DNA from: Arbacia lixula
Lineage: Eukaryota > Echinodermata > Echinoidea > Arbacioida > Arbaciidae
Assembly (NCBI GenBank): GCA_963669155.1
Contig: OZ022583.1
Coordinates: 8,229,921-8,293,920, forward strand
Length of the DNA: 64,000 nucleotides
Direction: 5' to 3'
Shown: piece after piece, positions 35,240 to 45,074 of the stretch
Layout of the letters: the number at the start of each line of letters is the position of its first letter
Position numbering within the stretch: position 1 is the stretch's first letter
Translations under genes and position numbers: made by a program
Notes under the pieces: model-generated
Databases searched by the model: none
Told to the model about the DNA's origin: nothing
Seen by the model: the letters and a program-made list of their open reading frames with translations, nothing else

Positions 35240-36672
35240 TTATCTACGAGATAATTTCCTGCACTTGTTGTTCACCGCTTCCCTGAGCTGTTTCGTCTGG
35301 GCACCCGATGACAGTCCTCCGGGGAATTGGGCTTCGGCCTGGGACACTATCGCGATGAAGCAATTATCCTTACGGAGCGTGGTCTTCGAGACGATTCTCC
35401 CCGAGCAAATGACATCTCCTCCATTGAAGTTACTCGAAGCAAGCTCTCCCGTTGTGAAGTGTCGGCTCAGCAGACTCAGCACAAGATCCTTGGCGGAAGA
35501 CGCTGCATCCCAGCACTTAAGGTATTCAGTCTTGTCCATTTCGACTTTGGCGTCTCGCGACCCAATGAAAACACGAGTGTCCGACCCGAAGACGGGTGTG
35601 AAGACGGGTGGGTTCTTCCGATCCACATCACGGAACCTTCGAACCTCCTCTCTTAGGTGCTGGACCTCGAGCAAAACGGCTCGGTGTTGCTCTTGCAACG
35701 TTTGGATCTCCTTGGTGAGGGTAGCTACTTGGGAAGACAATTGAAGAATGACTGATTCTAGTCCGATTGGTGGCTGGAGAGGCTGCCGGGCGAAGCTAGG
35801 TTGGTGAAGCTCAGGCTGGTAGTATGGCTGATAGGTCTCTGCTTGGTAGGGCCGCTGGTAAAAGTTTGGTCGGTGGAGGGCTGACTGTTGAATCTCTGCT
35901 TGGAGGGATGTGGGCTGGGTTATGGGACGTTCTTCGATGAGGGGCGGAGGTTGACGACAGGTCTCAGGATCTGGGCGGTGAACTAGTGCAGGAATGGTCT
36001 GGTCGACTGGGTCATCATCTGAGTCACTAAGGCCACTGAATCGAAGCTAAGTGTGGGAGAAAAAAAAAGAGAGAAAAGACATTCATGGTTAATAATAATA
36101 ATAATAAAAGAATAAAAACAAGATATGGAAACAGGGGAAACAAATTGTGATAGAGGTAAACAGAGAGAGAGAGGGCGAGAGATTGGAGCGAGAGAGAGCG
36201 CGGTGTGGAAATAGGTACTGACATATAAAAAATGACACAATAAAAGGCTTAATGTGGCAAAAATAATTGGCACAGTTAACAATAATTACCTCAAAATCGT
36301 TGGGGGTTGTGTCGCTATCAACCGCCTCAGTGGGAGTGTCTTCCAACGTCTCAGTGGGCGTGTTGTCGACCATCGTCTCAGTGGGCGTGTCATCGTCCAA
36401 CGTATCAGTGGGCGTGTCATCCATCGTCTCAGTGGACGTGTCGTCGACCATCGTCTCAGTGGGCGTGTCGTCGTCAAACGTCTCAGTGGGCGTGTCATCG
36501 TCCATCGTCTCAGTGGGCGTGTTGTCGACCATCGTCTCAAGGGGTGTCTCGTTCAGCGCCTCGGCCGGTATCCTAAAGGGACGTCGATTGCGAATTGCAG
36601 CTCTCAGTCGTTTGTTCAGCATTGTCCTGTTCGCTGCAGGCGCCACCTTTCTGACTTGGACTCTTGGTTTTC
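35240..36672 (-). CDS. BEN-domain protein with acidic repeats, 3' exons
   Basis: Two minus-strand exons join in phase 0. The 36290-36672 exon (acceptor ...CTTCAG, entered in phase 1) has a basic start (KPRVQVRKVAPAANR) and about nine tandem copies of a 9-10-residue acidic repeat of the type DDDTPTETM. The 35240-36046 exon (TAA at 35240) has a Q/P-rich linker (PNFYQRPYQAETYQPYYQPE), a coiled coil (TLTKEIQTLQEQHRAVLLEV) and a C-terminal BEN domain from VFIGS through FTTGELASSNFNGGD to LREAVNNKCRKLSRR. Family knowledge: BEN domains bind DNA and recruit chromatin factors, so a nuclear DNA-binding or silencing role is likely. The frame is open throughout and both splice sites are good. No in-frame ATG precedes the repeats, so an upstream exon is needed; 44688-44847 fits in phase. 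Confidence 0.8.
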
Positions 36673-36689
36673 CTGAAGATATTAATAGA

Positions 36690-37080
36690 CACAAGAATAT
36701 GTATAAGGCGCCACGGAGAAACTTTTTTAGGGAGAGGTACTCGTCGCGACGATATGACACAAAAGATCGTCGGTAATCGTCCCGACGAACCAAATTTTTG
36801 GCCAATTTTGCTCATTAATTTCCCCTTCTTTCCTCATTAAATTCATGACCATTGTTCTGGGATGGATAGTTCCGACGAGTCGGAACGAAAACGTCTCGTA
36901 TCGTCCCGATCAATTAACTGGTAGATCTTTTGTTGTTCAGTGAGGCGTTGCGTTCATTGTGTAAACGTCGCGCATGGTCCCGACGAGTGCCCATTCAACT
37001 TGAATCGCCTTTCGGTGATGAGACTTGTTCATTGTTTAAACGTCGCCCATCGTCCCGACGATTGCTCTTGATCATCTAGA
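36690..37080. repeat. TCGTCCCGACGA-rich stretch
   Basis: The near-palindromic core CGTCCCGACGA or close variants recurs near 36777, 36870, 36905, 36975 and 37052, along with GTCGCGACGATA near 36746. The intervening sequence is unrelated AT-rich DNA. No coding content. Confidence 0.6.
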
Positions 37081-37666
37081 AATTTGAATCACTCGTCAGT
37101 GCCGACTTGCGTTTGTTGTCCATACATAACAGTGCAGACGATGGCTAATATTGGACCACCATTTTATCCGAGTTCAACAATGAATGGTTATGGAGTAAAT
37201 ATTATTTTAAGAATATGTTCTCCATCTCCATACGAACATGGAATTTACAAAACATATGTTATATAGATTTTAACATTTGATGTTTGTTGACTTTTGTTTA
37301 CAATGATTCCCATCGCACTACGTCAACTAGAGTTGGACAGGTGCGCGTTCCAGCCTCACAAAAATAATTGTTGTAATTATATTTAGAAACATAATGTATA
37401 TTTACATATATAAATTTATTGCAGAACACACTACTCAAACAAGACTAAAATTACTGTTCTTCTGTAGAATTAGTGTATTTGCAAAATAAATCGTTTATTT
37501 CGAAATCATGAGTAATTGTCATTCGTCTGCTGACTGAAAAAAATAATGGAAAATTGATTAATAATTTGTTTTACGAATCTTTGTCGCCTCTTTCCTCTTT
37601 CTATGTGTCGCTCTCGCTGTCTTAAATTCTTCCTCATCTATCAAATAACTCAGCAGCGCAGACAAC
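37081..37666. other. Intron or intergenic DNA, no supported feature
   Basis: AT-rich sequence with only short frames. If the long-intron BEN model is right this is intron 1 of that gene. Confidence 0.35.
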
Positions 37667-37779
37667 GGGGGGGGGGGGGGGGGGGGGGGGTGAGGCTTCC
37701 GCTTGTGCATTCCCAACCTCACAAGATGAGGGATGACATGTACAATCATCATCATGATAATGATGATATAATTTCGACG

Positions 37780-37812
<33 letters not shown>

Positions 37813-37815
37813 GTA

Positions 37816-37882
<67 letters not shown>

Positions 37883-37967
37883 CATTATTGTTATATTATG
37901 ATTATGATTATTAATATAATATTATGATTATGATTATTACTATTATTATTATCATTGTTGTTGTTGT
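37667..37967. repeat. G24 tract and (TAA/TTA)n microsatellite
   Basis: An uninterrupted run of 24 G residues (37667-37690) is followed after 90 bases by about 100 bases of AAT/ATT triplets (37781-37880) and interrupted ATT/ATG triplets to about 37967. Poly-I and poly-L reading frames here are artefacts. Confidence 0.95.
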
Positions 37968-38018
37968 AAATACACACACTACCACAATGAAAAAACACAA
38001 ACACACACTATATGTAGC

Positions 38019-38350
38019 AGGGGCGGATCCAGGATTGATTAATAGGGGGGGGCCGGAAAGTGAATTTTTTCCCCTTCCCATTCACCAAAAAACGCAAGTC
38101 GCCGAAAAAGCTGATGAGCGGGGGGGGGGGGGGACTCTGACACATTTTTTCCATACTATTTTTTTTCCATACTATGGCACAGCGATGAGCGATGTGGCTC
38201 ACTTCTTCACATTCACATTCAAAACTGGTGACGCCTGTTTTGGGCGTTCTAGGTAGTACCACAGCGGTGGGCGTGGTATCAAATTGGAATTTTAGTGCAG
38301 AGCTCCCTTTTGATTGTACATAGATCATGGCTCCAATGAAAGGGAAGTTT
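38019..38350. repeat. Dispersed-repeat-like segment beginning CAGGGGCGGATCCAGG
   Basis: The start CAGGGGCGGATCCAGGATT is a sequence I recall as a common repeat terminus in animal genomes (hAT-like). A second 13-base G run lies near 38120. No matching opposite terminus was found in the window, so the assignment is weak. Confidence 0.3.
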
Positions 38351-38464
38351 AACTTGAGAAAAAAGAGGCATACCCACAACCAATTTCTTTTGTAGCTTGT
38401 TCAATAATGAGGGAAGTTCTTCGGGTTAAACTGGAAATAACACATACCTTTTTCCTGCTATTCC

Positions 38465-39325
38465 GGGTTCGTACGGACCCGCAAGAGCATCACAAGGATC
38501 ACGCACGGGGTCGTGCGGTCCCGTATGATTTCGCAAGGTTCATCGCACGGGTGTTTCCGAGCACCTACGGGCTCCGTACGTCATAGTACAATGCCCGCAA
38601 GTGCTCCTTACGGAGCCCGTAGGGTGCCCCTACGGGATTTTGCAATCCGGTGGTAAAGATCCCGTGGCCACGCCCCCAAATCCCGTAGTAAGCCCGTAGA
38701 CAGCCCCTAATTGATCTGACCACAACTTCGTACAGCTGTAATCTTGTACGGGGAGCCGTACGGGGCAAGGCCCGTACGGACCTCCAAGTCGTAGGGGCCC
38801 CTTACCCCCGTATTTTTAATGTGATGGTAGCTGCAATAATCGTCCGATGCATCGGCAGCTTTTAGCACGGAGTTATAACCTCCCGATGCATCGTACGAAA
38901 TTTGTTACTACCCGTAAGCCCGGAGAGGGCTACGCAAGGGCGCCCTACGGTCACATTAAAGCTCCCATTGCAATCGTATGGATATCTGAGCATTTGAAAC
39001 GCAAAATGGAAAGCCATCAAATCCTACGGAGCCCATACGATTTCGAAAAAAATATATCGTACGGTTATCTGCCGAAGGCCGTCCGGGACCCGTACGAGAG
39101 TCGTACCGAAGCCTAATCATCGGTAATTAAAGTACGGAGTCCGTAATTCGATCAAGCGGTACTCGTGCGGCTGACGCTTGCGAAATATTCAAGGGAATCG
39201 TACGAGCCTCGCAGGATATGTGACCACCACACAGGAACGCCGCAAACCCTTACGATGCGCCCGGATTTCCAGAAATCCTATAAATCTGCCGTAGGTAAAA
39301 TAAATCGTACGGCGCCGTGTGGATA
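38465..39325. repeat. CCGTACGG/CCCGTA-saturated segment, ~860 bp
   Basis: More than 25 occurrences of CGTACG, CCGTA, TACGG or close variants are spread over about 860 bases, in both orientations and without a fixed period, for example GGGTTCGTACGGACCCG, GAGCCCGTAGGGTGCCCCTA, GAGCCGTACGGGGCAAGGCC and GACCCGTACGAGAGTCGTAC. Flanking DNA lacks the motif. There is no long reading frame that looks coding. Confidence 0.7.
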
Positions 39326-40736
39326 TGTGTTTGAGGCCTTTACAAACGTAAGAAAAAATAATCAACATTAACACCTAAATATCTTATCTAAATAAATCAA
39401 TCAATCAAGATTAACACCTAAAAATCCAATCAACTTGTTTCAGTTTGATAGAATTAAGATAACTTTTAAGTCTGTTGAGTGGAATTTAAAATGACGGCAA
39501 AAATTAACGTAACATTAGTTTATCTGCATTAATCTTTAGTCGATTATTATTATTATTGTTAAAGACGCACGTTCGTCGTAAGTATAGTTCTGCAGCACGG
39601 AGACTTAACGCAGCAATGCCCACGCGATTTCGTGCGAATGGGACTGTGTGCTGTTGGCCCGTGAACCAATTTGGCCCGAACTTTGTGTGCGCTTGCCCCT
39701 TGACCTCGCGCTAATCGCATTCGTTGTCACAGCTTTTGGTGCGTCACGTGGGGGAAGCAGCGTTTGCGTGCTGGTCTCCGTGCTGGAAATACGCTTGTGA
39801 CGAATGTGTGCCTTTAAACCATTCATCAACTTCATTAATATAGCATTGGAGTCGTGACTCAACCATCGATTTCTATAGAGATTTCTATAGAGTCTCTATA
39901 GAAATCGATGGACTCAACACATTGTACATTCTGACCAGATCAGAGCCGTAGATGGCGACATCATCGGCGAAAATGTTACAAGTACCTGTATTTGTAACAT
40001 TTTGAGTACTGTCATTAATAAAGAGGAGAAAAATGATTGATCTAAGCACCCCATCCTGGGGTATACCAATAGTTACTTGTTTCAGTTTAGATATTTTACC
40101 ATTAATAATAATTTCAAAACGGTAAATTATAATTTATTATTATTTTTGTTGGTAATTATTGATTATTATTGTGGTTCACTAAGCCATTGAATTTTAAGAT
40201 ATGGGTTTTGATTTTGACCGAATCCTCTGGAACGTGCGAACGTTCATTTCAATTTTGTCTTTGGTCATGTTGGTCGGTCAATTTTGAAACATCATCATTC
40301 AGTTTCATGATTTGTGTAATTCATTGGTCACAGTAGCTAGGCACGATACAGCAAAATCATTTTCGTCAAATGTTCACTAAGTATCGTCTCCCAGACTTGC
40401 CAGTTATACGGAATAGCCGCTGCACTTATTGCCTTAATCAAATAATTTTATCGTCACATTTACTTCACTTTAATCGTGCATCACATACAATGATAAAGAC
40501 AATGCGTTTGGGCATTATAACGGGTACATACCAATATCACGAGAAAAGAAAAAAAAAAGTTTAAGCCCGGGATCACCATCCATTTAAAACAGTTTATATA
40601 AGTCATGACGAATTATAATGACAACATAATATATATATTTTTTTTTGGGGGGGGGGGATGACGAATTAATCCTCCTATCTCTTTTAGAGCTAAGACAAAG
40701 TTTTGTGACAATTGACGAATCTTGGACCCTTTACTG
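39326..40736. other. Non-coding stretch with a 49-bp near-perfect hairpin
   Basis: At 39863-39911, 19-base arms CCATCGATTTCTATAGAGA and their exact complement flank an 11-base loop (TTTCTATAGAG) that repeats the arm sequence. Near 40020-40080 an AAAGAGGAGAAAAATGATTG...CCCCATCCTGGGGTATACC stretch resembles a degraded RT-type coding remnant, but this could not be supported. No gene is called. Confidence 0.4.
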
Positions 40737-41287
40737 TACAGTGCGTCCCAGAATAAACGAAACCGAGTTTCATCACAACTTTTTGCTATCATAATCAATA
40801 ATTTGCTTCATGAGGTGTACATGAATAGAAAGATACGCTTCTCTTCTTTTATTTCATGTACAACTCAATGTTAATAATTCATGCATGATTGAGTTAGAAC
40901 AATGGACAGTGGTGCTACCAAATTTTCATTTGCACACGCAAAACGCAAATTTGATTACGTTTTTAGACTTTTATAGCTATGTTTTACGAAAACAAAGTTC
41001 ATAACCCACATATTCATAGTTTATTCTTTCATTTGAGACATTATGCATGAAATATGAATGACGCATGTTCGAGAAAAAGTTGTATGAAAACATGCTTCAT
41101 TTTTACCTATTCGACAAATAGTCGAAAAACTAACATTCAGCTCTCCCGACTTAGCAGCAGACAGTCGCTCAATATCTGCGCGAGCCATTTCTAACGTTCC
41201 CTTTTATCACCCGTGTTTCTGTAAATTCATCGAAGCATTAAGGCCATTGTTAGCTGCCAATTCGGGAAACCTAAATGGCTTCACACA

Positions 41288-41727
41288 CCCCTTTCATGAA
41301 GTGAGTGAGAAGAGCCTGGAGCGCTCCAGGAGCGGGCTAAGTCGTACAATTTTGACTTCGTGAATGGGGTGGGGCCAGGAGCGCTCCCAAATAGAGCGCT
41401 CTTTTTTGGCTCCGATAAGCCAGGGGCGCTCCAGGAGCGGGCCAAGTAGTTCATGAATGCTCGGAAAGCGAGGCGACCAAAATTCCTAAAATTCCTTTGC
41501 ACGGCCATTGAAATGCACAAGAACGGAACTTGCTCAAGCATAGCACACTGCTGTTTTGTATGGGCGTGTTCAGTTGCCATGACTGTTGGCTCTCATTTGG
41601 CCGACTTCATGAATTGCTCAGCGTAATTTGCTTTTAGTTTATGAATGCAAATTTTACTGCTTGGCGCGGGCTATTTTGGCCCGCTCCAGGAGCGCTCTCA
41701 AAATCCAATCTTTCATGAAAACGGCCT
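41288..41727. mobile_element. Foldback element with GGAGCGCTCC cores
   Basis: CCTTTCATGAA on the left and TTTCATGAAAACGGCC on the right bracket repeated cores: GGAGCGCTCCAGGAGCGGGC near 41319, GGAGCGCTCC near 41371, GGGCGCTCCAGGAGCGGGCC near 41426, and CCCGCTCCAGGAGCGCTC near 41680 in opposite orientation. Non-coding. Confidence 0.55.
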
Positions 41728-41746
41728 CAGTCAACCATCCACCTAT

Positions 41747-42202
41747 CTTGGAGCGGTTACACACGGTCAAAAATTCGTACTTCAAATGATAATTCCAGGG
41801 AAAAATAATGCTAATGACGAATTTTTAGCACGTGTGTAACCAAATTAGAATCACGAACGCTGATAACAATCACGAATTTAAATTCTAGTCCGGAGGTGAA
41901 TTCCAGTGAAGTTTCACTCAAATTACGTTGCGAATTTTGCGTGTGTAATGCTTAACCTCAAAAACATCTTGTGGGGGTGGGGGGGGGGGGGGGATGGGGG
42001 GAAAAGCGAGCGCTATATCGAACCTCGAGCTTTGATTGATTAGTCACCAAGGACGCGTACCACCTTCACTCGAGAATTCGAATTCAAATCAGAGTTTTCG
42101 AGCGAGCGTGTGTAAGGTCCGATGATTCTAAAGACGAATTGCAATCATCATTACAATAATGATTCAAGTTACGAATTTTCTCTCGTGTGTAACCGCTCCA
42201 AG
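41747..42202. mobile_element. Foldback MITE with repeated CGTGTGTAAC motif
   Basis: The left end CTTGGAGCGGTTACACACG is matched by the right end CGTGTGTAACCGCTCCAAG as an exact 19-base terminal inverted repeat. Internally, CGTGTGTAA recurs near 41831, 41940 and 42107 together with many copies of ACGAATTT. A G-rich run lies near 41971-42000. Non-coding. Confidence 0.75.
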
Positions 42203-42564
42203 TAAAATTGAAGCATATTTTCTAATTAAGTTTTCTCGAGCATGCTTAAATGATTTTTTTACGTATGAGGTGTCATTTGAAAGGAAAGGTTATGGATATT
42301 ATGGCTATCATTTTGTCGGAAGAGCCCGAAAAACTCACCCAAACTCGTAATTTGCACGTGTAAATGAAAATTTGGTGGCACTATTTTCTGTTGTTCTAAT
42401 TCAGTCATGCATGAATTATCATATTAACACTGAATTGTCCATCAAATGAAAGAAGAGAAGCATATCTTTCCGTCCATGTACATCTCACTGAGACAATTTA
42501 TGATTGCGATGGCAAAATATTACATTGAATTCCGGTTTCGTTTTTTTTTCTGGGACGCATTGTA

Positions 42565-43155
42565 GAGCATGAAATCAAATTTACGATCGATATTGATCGT
42601 AAGTCTATGGCCAAACGTGTAGTAGAGAGATACAACTGATTTGATCTTCTTATATGGAGCTCTGAACGCGATTTAATGTTTATATACTATTGGGGAATAA
42701 AAACAATAACTGGATGATAATTAAAGCTTTATTTAAAAAAAAAACATGGCTGTGTGCACGATAACCCTTTGAATGTTATTATACTTTTCTGAAAGAGAAA
42801 AAGAGAATATAAAGAAAGACAGGAAAAAAGGACTAAAAAAAAGAAAGAAAGAACGAAAGAAAAAGAAAGAAAGAGAGAAAGAAAGAAAGGAAGATAATGG
42901 TGGGTGAAAAATGGGGGGGGGGGGTAAATGAAAAATATGAGGAATATGACTCATTAATATGTAATACTAAAGGTGCATTTTTTTTTTTTTTTTAATTTAT
43001 AGACATTATCCGAAAAGGAATCAAGACAGACGATCGGGACGATGGATCAAGTGAAGGGATGTCAGTGAATATTGTATGTAATCTGAATTGTCTCTGAATA
43101 TTGTTTTTATTGTTAACTTTATCATTACTTGATACATTATCATTTCCAGGAAAAC
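42565..43155. other. Gap between long-TIR element and BEN gene
   Basis: It contains a GAAA-rich purine tract (about 42795-42895), a 10-base G run near 42915 and a T tract near 42979-42994. No gene. Confidence 0.5.
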
Positions 43156-44445
43156 TCAATTCATTCTTTCTTGACTTTGTGGTGGCTCTGAAAAGAGCCG
43201 TTGGTTTGGCGCGTTCAATGCCGACTTGCTCAAGCCAAAGAGAGCTCGGCGACATTTCGCATTGATCGCATTTCGGAGATCATTTCGAGCCTTCTCTGAT
43301 TTAAAGCTTCCTGGGAAATCGAATTCCGCCTGAACGAGGACAGCACGGAAAGCCAGTTTGGTGTACAGTGCTTCTTTCATCACGCGTGTCCCATTATACG
43401 AGACTGCACCACCGTAGAAATTTGACCTAGCCAGCTCCTGAGTAGAGTACACTGCACCAAGGAGACGGAGGACAAACTCCTTTCCCTCTTTCGATCGATG
43501 GAATGCTTCTAGGTACTTGGCCTTTGAGAAGATGTGCGCCGCTTGATCGTTGCCAATGAAAACGTTGCACGCGTCGAAAACTCTGGCGGTTGGTTCCTCT
43601 TTCTTGGCGGCAGACTTGCCCTCGATCACTGCCTTTAACTCGTTGACTTCAAGCTTCAACTCCCGATTCTGCTCGATGAGCATGTGCATACTGCGCACAA
43701 GTTGCTCAATCGGCAAGGTGTTGAGATCGCTTGGCTGGTCCCTCAGGTGGCTTGGCATGTCCTCCAGGACACTTGGCAGATCCCCCAAGTCGCTTGGCTG
43801 GTCCCCCAGGTCGCTTGGCTGGTCCCCCAGGTCGCTTGGCTGGTCCTCCAGATCGCTTGGTTGGTCCTCCAGGTGGCTTGGCATGTCCTCCAGGACACTT
43901 GGCTGGTCCCCCAGGTCGCTTGGCTGGTCCCCCAGGTCGCTTGGCTGGTCCTCCAGATCGCTTGGCTGGTCCCCCTGGTCGTTTGGCTCGTCCCCCAGGT
44001 CGCTTGGCTGGTCCTCCAGATCGCTTGGCTGGTCCTCCAGGTGGCTTGGCATGTCCTCCAGGACACTTGGCTGGTCCCCCAGGTCGCTTGGCTGGTCCTC
44101 CAGATCGCTTGGCTGGTCCTCCAGGTCGCTTGGCTGGTCTTCCAGGTCGCTTGGCTGGTCCTCCAGGTGGCTTGGCTGTCCCCACGAAGGTAACCCACGG
44201 AGAGGGGCTTGGGCTCTTGCTCTTCTTTCAATCCTCTCTCGTCGTTTGCGTGCCAGTGGATTTTCCTTGACTTCTGTGGGAGTCCTCTCCACGATCTTGG
44301 CCTTGTAGGTCCCGCCGTCGTGGTTGACGTTCACCGCCATCCCAGCCTCCAGCCTGCCTTTCTCCCTGATCTGCCTTCTGTCTATTTCTTCTTCGGTTCC
44401 ACGCCAACATGGATGAAGCCATCTCACGGTTACTCGTTGATTCAT
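43156..44445 (-). CDS. BEN-domain protein with heptapeptide repeats, single exon (429 aa)
   Basis: One uninterrupted 429-codon frame starts at ATG 44445. Residues 1-60 form a small module (WLHPCWRGTEEEID, then GRLEAGMAVNVNHDG and TYKAKIVERT) that could be an SH3- or Tudor-like barrel. A basic stretch follows (ARKRRERIERRARAQ). Next come about 22 tandem heptapeptides of the type QPSDLED/QPSDLGD (about 43725-44186). Then follow a coiled coil (IEQNRELKLEVNELKAVIEG) and a BEN domain (VFIGNDQAAHIF, STQELARSNFYGGAVSYNG, FDFPGSFKSE and NAINAKCRRALFG). It has the same plan as the spliced BEN gene at 35.2-36.7 kb. The role is inferred as nuclear DNA binding. It may be a retrocopy of a spliced relative, or an independent gene. 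Confidence 0.85.
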   Translation of the reverse strand: MNQRVTVRWLHPCWRGTEEEIDRRQIREKGRLEAGMAVNVNHDGGTYKAKIVERTPTEVKENPLARKRRERIERRARAQAPLRGLPSWGQPSHLEDQPSDLEDQPSDLEDQPSDLEDQPSDLGDQPSVLEDMPSHLEDQPSDLEDQPSDLGDEPNDQGDQPSDLEDQPSDLGDQPSDLGDQPSVLEDMPSHLEDQPSDLEDQPSDLGDQPSDLGDQPSDLGDLPSVLEDMPSHLRDQPSDLNTLPIEQLVRSMHMLIEQNRELKLEVNELKAVIEGKSAAKKEEPTARVFDACNVFIGNDQAAHIFSKAKYLEAFHRSKEGKEFVLRLLGAVYSTQELARSNFYGGAVSYNGTRVMKEALYTKLAFRAVLVQAEFDFPGSFKSEKARNDLRNAINAKCRRALFGLSKSALNAPNQRLFSEPPQSQERMN

Positions 44446-44687
44446 GGTCGTATCTCAAAACTAAAAACGAAAATTGATGATTACTCGAAATCGAATAGAG
44501 AACGAAAATGTTGATGATGACCAAATCGCTTCCAAATTTATAGCCATCAAGGAGCGACGCTGCTCAAGTGTTAAGTTATTAAAGGTCATTTCATCGGTAA
44601 TCACAAAACTAAAATAATTTATCTTAATATCAATAAATATCAATCTTTTAAATTAATATCAATTTTACAATAATGATCAATACTCAC

Positions 44688-44847
44688 TTATAGATAGCAC
44701 ACGAGCTTGGTACTGGGAACGGTTAGAGCCAACGTGAACTTGCATCCCAACCTTCAGCTCTCCTTCGTAGTTAATCTTGCTCCTAACGATGGTCTCCACT
44801 GTTCCTGCGAACCGACTGTCGATCCTCTCTACGGTGATCATCGTCAT
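44688..44847 (-). CDS. Candidate first exon of the spliced BEN-domain gene
   Basis: The minus strand encodes 53 residues from ATG 44847 (MTMITVERIDSRFAG, then GELKVGMQVHV and YQARVLSI) and ends at a strong GTGAGT donor in phase 1. The block GELKVGMQVHV resembles GRLEAGMAVNV near the start of the 429-residue BEN protein. The next unclaimed phase-1 acceptor on this strand is 36672, which opens the repeat exon of the other BEN gene. The joined model has 449 residues, close to 429. It implies an intron of about 8 kb that contains the single-exon BEN gene and several transposons. The link is inference. The exon itself is well supported. Confidence 0.5.
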
Positions 44848-45074
44848 CTTGAAGTATTGGTATTGTTAAGTAAACATGAGCGTTGGTATGATATGATCAG
44901 AACTAGAACTTGATTTGATTAATGAGGAAACGTTGTAGTATTAATAAAGGTTCGCGGATCCGGGTTTCTTCTTGGAAATCAGAAACGCAGCCATGCTATT
45001 GGTTGTTATTAATTGGTCAGTTAACCAATGAACGTTCGCCCCTTTGAAATCCCAATCCGTATTGTGCCGGCGTA

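Larger units (their letters stand above)
40737..42564. mobile_element. Long-TIR DNA element, 1.83 kb, with nested insertions
   Basis: About 375-base inverted repeats lie at 40737-41112 and 42190-42564. The ends are TACAGTGCGTCCCAG and CTGGGACGCATTGTA. Further inverted matches run inward in order: ACGAAACCG, TGTACATG, TTCTCTTCTTT, AATTCATGCATGA, CACCAAATTTTCATTT, ATGACACCTCATACG-like, GCTCGAGAAAA. TA at both ends could be the target site. The loop contains two separate foldback elements (41288-41727 and 41747-42202) and no transposase. Confidence 0.8.

Noticed and set aside
35178-35744. 188-residue plus-strand frame
   Set aside because: Shadow of the minus-strand BEN exon, which has recognised motifs and matched splice phases.
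36254-36776. Plus-strand frames with SVGVSS and LSGRV repeats
   Set aside because: Antisense of the DDDTPTETM repeat exon. They have no domain and no splice partners.
37603-37914. Poly-isoleucine/leucine frames on both strands
   Set aside because: Product of the ATT/AAT microsatellite and G tract.
42733-42954. 73-residue frame rich in S and F
   Set aside because: Encoded by a purine-rich simple tract.
43550-44308. Long open frames in four other frames and strands across the BEN gene
   Set aside because: The 21-bp repeat has no stop in most frames, so these are by-products. Only the minus-strand 429-codon frame extends into the BEN domain.
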